Origin: an uncultured Acetatifactor sp.
GTDB lineage: Bacteria > Bacillota > Clostridia > Lachnospirales > Lachnospiraceae
Length of the DNA: 64,000 bases
Direction: 5' to 3'
NCBI GenBank assembly: GCA_910578215.1
Contig: CAJTPH010000001.1
Span: forward strand, 67,829 to 131,828
Position numbers and translations under genes: made by a program. The notes under the pieces were generated by a model. The model was given only the letters and a program-made list of their open reading frames with translations, was not told the DNA's origin and did no database searches. Positions 59,614-64,000 of this stretch are shown piece after piece. Within the stretch, counting starts at the first letter, position 1, and each line of letters begins with the position of its first letter.

Positions 59614-61035
59614 ATGAAAAATGTCAATACGAAAAATGACAATATGAAAAAGGACGATATGAACAGGAAATCAAAAATGAAACGGAATTCGCTGTGCATG
59701 GGGGTTTGCGCTGCAATAACGCTCTCCGCCCTCTGTGGATGCTCCGGCCAGCAAGGCGGAACAGAGCCCGCGGGCGTCAAAAAATTATCCGGCGCCCCTG
59801 CCCCGGAGCAGGGCGGTTCACTGCCCGGCGAAGCTTCCACACAGGGCGGCGCCCAAGCCGACGGCGCTTCCGTCCGGGACGTCACCGCCCACAGCCAGGG
59901 CAGCGGCACACCTGCGGACGCTTCCACGGTCACGGAATTTTCCCTTCGACTGTTTCAGGAAAGCCTGTCACAGGAGCAGAAAAAGGACGCAGGGAAAAAC
60001 GTCCTGGTTTCCCCCGCATCCGTGCTGTTCGCCCTGTCCATGACCTCTAACGGAGCGGACCAGAACACGCTCGCGCAGATGGAGGAGGTATTGGGGGCGT
60101 CCGTTCCCGAATTGAACGCCTATTTACATGAATACCGCACATCTCTGCCAATGGGCGACGGCTACAAGCTGAGTATCGCAAACTCCGTCTGGTTCAAGGA
60201 TAACCCGGATTTCACCGTAAATCAGGACTTTCTGGCGGCAAATGAAGCCTGGTACGACGCCGATACTTACCAGGCGGCCTTCGACGCCTCCACGCTGAAG
60301 GCAATCAACAGGTGGGTATCCGACAGCACCGACGAAATGATACCTGAGATTCTGGACAGCATTTCCGCCGATGCCGTCATGTATTTGATCAACGGAATTG
60401 CCTTTGACGCGGAGTGGAGCACCGTTTACCGGGAGTATCAGGTCCGGGAGGCGGATTTTACCCAGGAGGACGGAACCGTTTGCAGGACCGAGCTGATGTA
60501 CGCAAATGAGAACGCCTATCTCAGGGACGCCAATGCCCAGGGCTTTTTAAAATATTACAAGGACGGAAAATATGCCTTCGCCGCGCTGCTGCCAAATGAG
60601 GGCGTCACCGTTTCCGAATATGTGAAATCGCTGGATGCCGCATCGCTTCGGGAAATGCTCTCCAATCCTGCCAATATTCCCGTAAAGACGGCAATCCCCA
60701 AGTTTGAAGCCGAGTACAATATAGAAATGAGCGATATTTTCAAGTCCCTTGGCATGACGGACGCCTTTGACGCCAACGCCGCGGATTTCTCACGCCTTGG
60801 AGAATTTTCGGGCAAAAGCATCTTTATCAACCACATCCTCCACAAGACCTATATCGCCGTGGACGAGCAGGGTACTAAGGCAGGAGCGGCAACCGCCGTA
60901 GAGGTGGACGCTGCAGGCGCCCTTATGCCTCAGGAGGAAAAAGAGGTCTACCTGGACCGCCCCTTTGTCTATCTGATTATCGACTGTGAGGAAAATATCC
61001 CTGTGTTTATGGGGACCTTGATGAATGTAAAATAG
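59614..61035 (+). CDS. Lipoprotein serpin
   Basis: A 473-residue serine-protease inhibitor. A signal with lipid cysteine (LSALCGCSGQQ) and a Gly/Ala/Pro linker of about 70 residues come first. The serpin fold has the LLVSPASVLFALSMTSNGA-type helix (VLVSPASVLFALSMTSNGAD in part), INHILHKTYIAVDEQGTKAG and the hinge GTKAGAATAVEV before the reactive loop around GALMPQEEK; DRPFVYLIID ends the fold. It is expected on the cell surface, blocking host or competitor proteases. I chose the ATG at 59614, which has GGAGG 6 bases before. Confidence 0.92.
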   Translation: MKNVNTKNDNMKKDDMNRKSKMKRNSLCMGVCAAITLSALCGCSGQQGGTEPAGVKKLSGAPAPEQGGSLPGEASTQGGAQADGASVRDVTAHSQGSGTPADASTVTEFSLRLFQESLSQEQKKDAGKNVLVSPASVLFALSMTSNGADQNTLAQMEEVLGASVPELNAYLHEYRTSLPMGDGYKLSIANSVWFKDNPDFTVNQDFLAANEAWYDADTYQAAFDASTLKAINRWVSDSTDEMIPEILDSISADAVMYLINGIAFDAEWSTVYREYQVREADFTQEDGTVCRTELMYANENAYLRDANAQGFLKYYKDGKYAFAALLPNEGVTVSEYVKSLDAASLREMLSNPANIPVKTAIPKFEAEYNIEMSDIFKSLGMTDAFDANAADFSRLGEFSGKSIFINHILHKTYIAVDEQGTKAGAATAVEVDAAGALMPQEEKEVYLDRPFVYLIIDCEENIPVFMGTLMNVK

Positions 61036-61108
61036 ATTTTATAGCCTAAAGCTTGAAACCTGCGAAATAGGCTGTATCAAAATAGGCTCTCCCTCAGGCG
61101 GACCGGAA

Positions 61109-63577
61109 TTATACAGTACCGCCTGAGGGGGAGCTGAATGAATCATCCGTTTTTACGGTACAGTTCATCGGCGCAGATATCTGCAGGCTGCCCTTGACCC
61201 GTTTCACTTTAATTTCGCCTCGAATACCCTTATATATGCACTCAAACTCGTTTATCAGCTCCGCACAAGCCGGTTTGATTCTCACGGTCTTGAAGCCGTC
61301 GCTGCTCTTTATTCCTGCCACTTCCGCAAAAAACCACTCCATTATATGCCCCATCATATCGTGGTTACGGCTTCTTGCGTCATCCCTCCAGAATTCGGGA
61401 AGCGTGGTTTCTCCCATATTCACAAACCGCAGATAGGACGGATGGGTATCCTTTAGAATCATATGATATATTATATCATTTCTGCCGGACTCCGCCAGCG
61501 CCCGAAGAATATACACAAGCCCGATTTCACCGCATTCTAAATGCCTTCCCTCGCATAGCTTAATTAATGTATTACGCACGTGGGATATATGTTCCTCGGG
61601 AACAAGCCCAAAGCACAGCGGTATTGCCTGATTTGCCTGCGACAGCCTTCCGCTCTGATAATCTCTATAATACACATCCTTTTCGATTACAAGCAGAGAG
61701 CTGTTATACAGGCTTTTGACTTTATCCGCCTGCTCCGCAAATGTTTTCTCATCACCCTTTTTCAGTATTTCAGAAATCTCCGCCATCATCAAAAGGTCAT
61801 GAAAATAAAACGCGGTCTCGATATTTTCGCGTCCCCACCCCTTATTCTGCTCAATACCCCAATCGCCAAGACCTGCGCAGATAAATCGTTCCTCGCCGCA
61901 CTTACCATACAGGCGGTTGTAAGCCTCATACTGCTCCGTCAGATATGCAATATATTTTTTCGCGCTTTCGTAATTATCCTCCAGCACCTTTCTGTTGCCG
62001 TAAAAAAGGTATTGCTCATAGGCCGCCAGAATAATAGAGCTGCCCCAGGGGATAATATCCCAAAAACTGCCCTCTCGGCAATCAGTAATAAACTTCGCAT
62101 ACCGGGGCGCTATGGACGGCACAAGCCCGCTTTTATATTCGTGAGGAAACGCTCCGTTGTCAAGGTCAAGCTCACCGTCGGCATACTGGGCATCGCGCAT
62201 ATCCATGGCAATTTTCGTCCAGAGCATATCAACATCCTTATTGTACATAACCGCCCTGGCCATTAAGTGATCCGGCTCAAGCCAGCCCAGCTTTTCGATC
62301 GTCGGGCAGTCCGTATGAGAGTGATTGATATTGCTCTCAATCGCCTTCAGAATCATATGATAAATCTTATTCAGTCGTTCGTCCGAGCATTGGAAAGATC
62401 CGCAGTCCTCCGCCGACGAGGTGACAAAATATGATTTGAATTCGAGGATCTGCTCATGCTCCGCGCCTTCCAGCTTATACCACCTTGCGCCGTTTACGGA
62501 AAATTTCTGCTCAAAGACATCCTCGTTTCCGCTTAAGGTAAGTAAGGAATAGGTTCCTGTCGTCTGTTCGATATCCCCGTCTGCGGAAAGCTTTTCAGCA
62601 GGTATCAGCTTTATTTTCTGCCCGCGCACACCCTTTAATTTCAAATAAAACTGCGAGGACATGTTCTGCCCGAAATCAAAAATATTCCTCTCCCTATCCA
62701 CACTTTTGGGTATATAACAATATTTACGAATAATCGGCGGATAATTAAGCGGAACAAGCGCCCCTTTCGGCCCGCTTACCGCTTTTGCATAATTCCATTG
62801 GTATTCTATGGTCTTGTCAATATCCTCGCTGCCGTAAATATCGGCAAGTACGGTTTTGCTCCGGCTTACCTGCCATGTACCGTCCGTTACAATATATTCA
62901 TCATCGATTTTTAGCTGTGCTTTTACTGCCAGACATTCGCCGAAGGCTTTATAGCCCTTATCCATCGTATAGAAATAGCGGCTGCCGTTGTCATCGTCTC
63001 CAATGTACCAGCCGTTTGCGGCTTCAATGGCTATTATATTGGTTCCATCAGCGATCAACCCGGCAACGTCATAGGTAGAATAATGAACATGCCTGTGAAA
63101 ATCCGTCTGACTGCCCTCATACGCATATGGACTGATTTTTTTGTCGTTAATTTTCACTTCAAACTGTCCCGGCACACATACCGACAAAACTGCCCTGTCC
63201 GTTTCGTGGGCATCAAAAATATACCTGGCGGCAAACGGTTTGGGCGTTCCGTTTCCGATCCACTCGCCGCGCCAGCTTTTGACTCCTGTTATAAAATACG
63301 CTCTGTCCGACCGTTCGCAGAAATCCTCCTCATCCCAAACAGAAATCACAAAGCTGTATTTGGTCTGCTCCCTTAAATCAACAGACAGCCCAATGTTATT
63401 CTGTTCGCCTGACATGACCTTATCAGTGGAATATACCACACTGTCGCCATAAAATATTTCAATTCTATAAGCCGTCTGTGTGTGTTCGCCCATTCCATAC
63501 TTCCACAGGAATATCAGCTCATCTCCCACACCTGTCTGGGTATAATAATTTTGAATTCTTGGATTTAATGGTTTCAT
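61109..63577 (-). CDS. Alpha-L-rhamnosidase, GH78 family
   Basis: An 822-residue enzyme that should release terminal L-rhamnose. N-terminal beta-sandwich domains run to about residue 360 (the DFHRHVHYSTYDVAGL segment is typical). The (alpha/alpha)6 catalytic domain includes DCPTIEKLGWLEPDH with the catalytic-type acids, then PSIAPRYAKFITDC, and the AYNRLYGKC part; a C-terminal beta domain closes with KRVKGSLQISAPMNCTV. No signal peptide is seen, so it is probably cytoplasmic. AAGGAAAG precedes the ATG at 63577. Its last codons overlap a long CCCTCAGGCGG hairpin shared with the serpin terminator region. Confidence 0.88.
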   Translation of the reverse strand: MKPLNPRIQNYYTQTGVGDELIFLWKYGMGEHTQTAYRIEIFYGDSVVYSTDKVMSGEQNNIGLSVDLREQTKYSFVISVWDEEDFCERSDRAYFITGVKSWRGEWIGNGTPKPFAARYIFDAHETDRAVLSVCVPGQFEVKINDKKISPYAYEGSQTDFHRHVHYSTYDVAGLIADGTNIIAIEAANGWYIGDDDNGSRYFYTMDKGYKAFGECLAVKAQLKIDDEYIVTDGTWQVSRSKTVLADIYGSEDIDKTIEYQWNYAKAVSGPKGALVPLNYPPIIRKYCYIPKSVDRERNIFDFGQNMSSQFYLKLKGVRGQKIKLIPAEKLSADGDIEQTTGTYSLLTLSGNEDVFEQKFSVNGARWYKLEGAEHEQILEFKSYFVTSSAEDCGSFQCSDERLNKIYHMILKAIESNINHSHTDCPTIEKLGWLEPDHLMARAVMYNKDVDMLWTKIAMDMRDAQYADGELDLDNGAFPHEYKSGLVPSIAPRYAKFITDCREGSFWDIIPWGSSIILAAYEQYLFYGNRKVLEDNYESAKKYIAYLTEQYEAYNRLYGKCGEERFICAGLGDWGIEQNKGWGRENIETAFYFHDLLMMAEISEILKKGDEKTFAEQADKVKSLYNSSLLVIEKDVYYRDYQSGRLSQANQAIPLCFGLVPEEHISHVRNTLIKLCEGRHLECGEIGLVYILRALAESGRNDIIYHMILKDTHPSYLRFVNMGETTLPEFWRDDARSRNHDMMGHIMEWFFAEVAGIKSSDGFKTVRIKPACAELINEFECIYKGIRGEIKVKRVKGSLQISAPMNCTVKTDDSFSSPSGGTV

Positions 63578-63656
63578 AGCTTCTTTCCTTGTAAGCTCAT
63601 TACTGATATATGGACCATTCACTCACTCAAACACATATTAAAATTACCCGGCGGTC

Positions 63657-64000
63657 TCACTCCACCGGTACGGGATTCTCCTCCACCACCCAGGGCAGGC
63701 CGTAAGCGTTCAGCGCCTCCATAAAGGGGTCCGGATCGAACTCCTCCACATTGAATACGCCGGGCTTCTTCCATGTGCCGTTCAGCACAAGCATCGCGCC
63801 GATCATGGCAGGCACGCCGGTGGTGTAGGAAATCGCCTGGGAGCCCAGCTCCTTATAGCATTCCTGATGATCGCACACGTTGTAAATATAAATTGATTTT
63901 TCTCTGCCGTCCTTCACTCCGGTAAAAATGCAGCCAATGTTGGTCTTGCCAACGGTGCGGGGACCAAGAGATGCAGGGTCGGGCAGCAGGGTTTTCAAAA
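63657..64000 (-). CDS. Carboxynorspermidine synthase (saccharopine dehydrogenase family), N-terminus missing
   Basis: About 114 codons of the C-terminal part of a dehydrogenase that makes carboxynorspermidine/carboxyspermidine from aspartate semialdehyde and a diamine with NADPH. Recognised by GRTVGKTNIGCIFTGVKDG-like text (RTVGKTNIGCIFTGVKDGR), IYIYNVCDHQECYKELGSQ and TTGVPAMIGAMLVLNGTW. The product is the substrate for NspC. The rest lies beyond the window. The gene stops 80 bases upstream of the GH78 gene on the same strand. Its usual symbol (lys1 or casdh) is not standard, so none is given. Confidence 0.85.
   Translation of the reverse strand, partial: LKTLLPDPASLGPRTVGKTNIGCIFTGVKDGREKSIYIYNVCDHQECYKELGSQAISYTTGVPAMIGAMLVLNGTWKKPGVFNVEEFDPDPFMEALNAYGLPWVVEENPVPVE

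Noticed and set aside
1..64000. tRNA or rRNA genes
   Set aside because: I looked for cloverleaf arms and conserved rRNA words on both strands and saw none; a tRNA scan would settle it.

Overview
The window looks like a chromosomal segment of a gut Firmicute, most likely a Lachnospiraceae-type clostridium. The signs are HprK, a T-box leader in front of a short archaeal/eukaryal-type ProS, MecA, YitT and DUF1846 proteins, an ABC transporter with its own two-component system, BspA-like surface lipoproteins, an agmatine/carboxynorspermidine polyamine route and no outer-membrane genes. The species cannot be named from the sequence alone.

Layout. 1-19.7 kb is core housekeeping, mostly on the minus strand: a ROK sugar kinase (cut by the window edge), hprK, uvrC, a wall amidase lipoprotein, a small HTH regulator, ftsH with a long repetitive tail, a chemoreceptor, a DUF1846 protein, yitT and trxA (translationally coupled), trmB, a D,D-carboxypeptidase, a DEDDh exonuclease, an esterase and proS under a proline T-box. 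19.7-31.6 kb is mixed accessory sequence: two MerR regulators with 19-bp-spacer promoters, an ArAE exporter, a GH28 enzyme behind a structured leader, a YbjQ-like protein, mecA, two multi-spanning glycosyltransferase-like proteins, a MATE exporter, an NTP pyrophosphatase-like protein, a CatB/Vat-type acetyltransferase and an unknown 359-residue protein.

31,825-41,048 is a compact 9.2-kb integrative element bounded by a perfect 17-bp direct repeat. It carries a tyrosine integrase with a zinc ribbon, a divergent repressor switch with three operators, a RepA-like helicase, several small phage-type proteins, an ImmA/IrrE peptidase, a phage scaffold, a major capsid protein and a small phage-type protein. 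I see no portal, terminase or tail genes, so it resembles a capsid-encoding phage satellite more than a whole prophage. Between repressor and integrase lie about 560 bases packed with about twenty local hairpins (a candidate large ornate RNA) and a type I toxin-antitoxin pair with a strong antisense promoter. The element sits in the control region of the next operon (ABC permease, ATPase, response regulator, histidine kinase) and separates a palindromic candidate operator from its -10 box.

41-64 kb returns to chromosome: the ABC/two-component operon, a zinc-ribbon membrane protein, a CmpB-type permease-like protein, an alpha/beta hydrolase, the polyamine genes aguB, aguA and nspC, a GT39-like membrane protein, a second MATE exporter, a BspA-like lipoprotein, a carbon-nitrogen hydrolase, a lipoprotein serpin, a GH78 rhamnosidase and the C-terminal part of a carboxynorspermidine synthase (saccharopine-dehydrogenase family). 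AguA, AguB, NspC and this last enzyme belong to one agmatine-to-spermidine route, but here the dehydrogenase lies about 10 kb from the rest.
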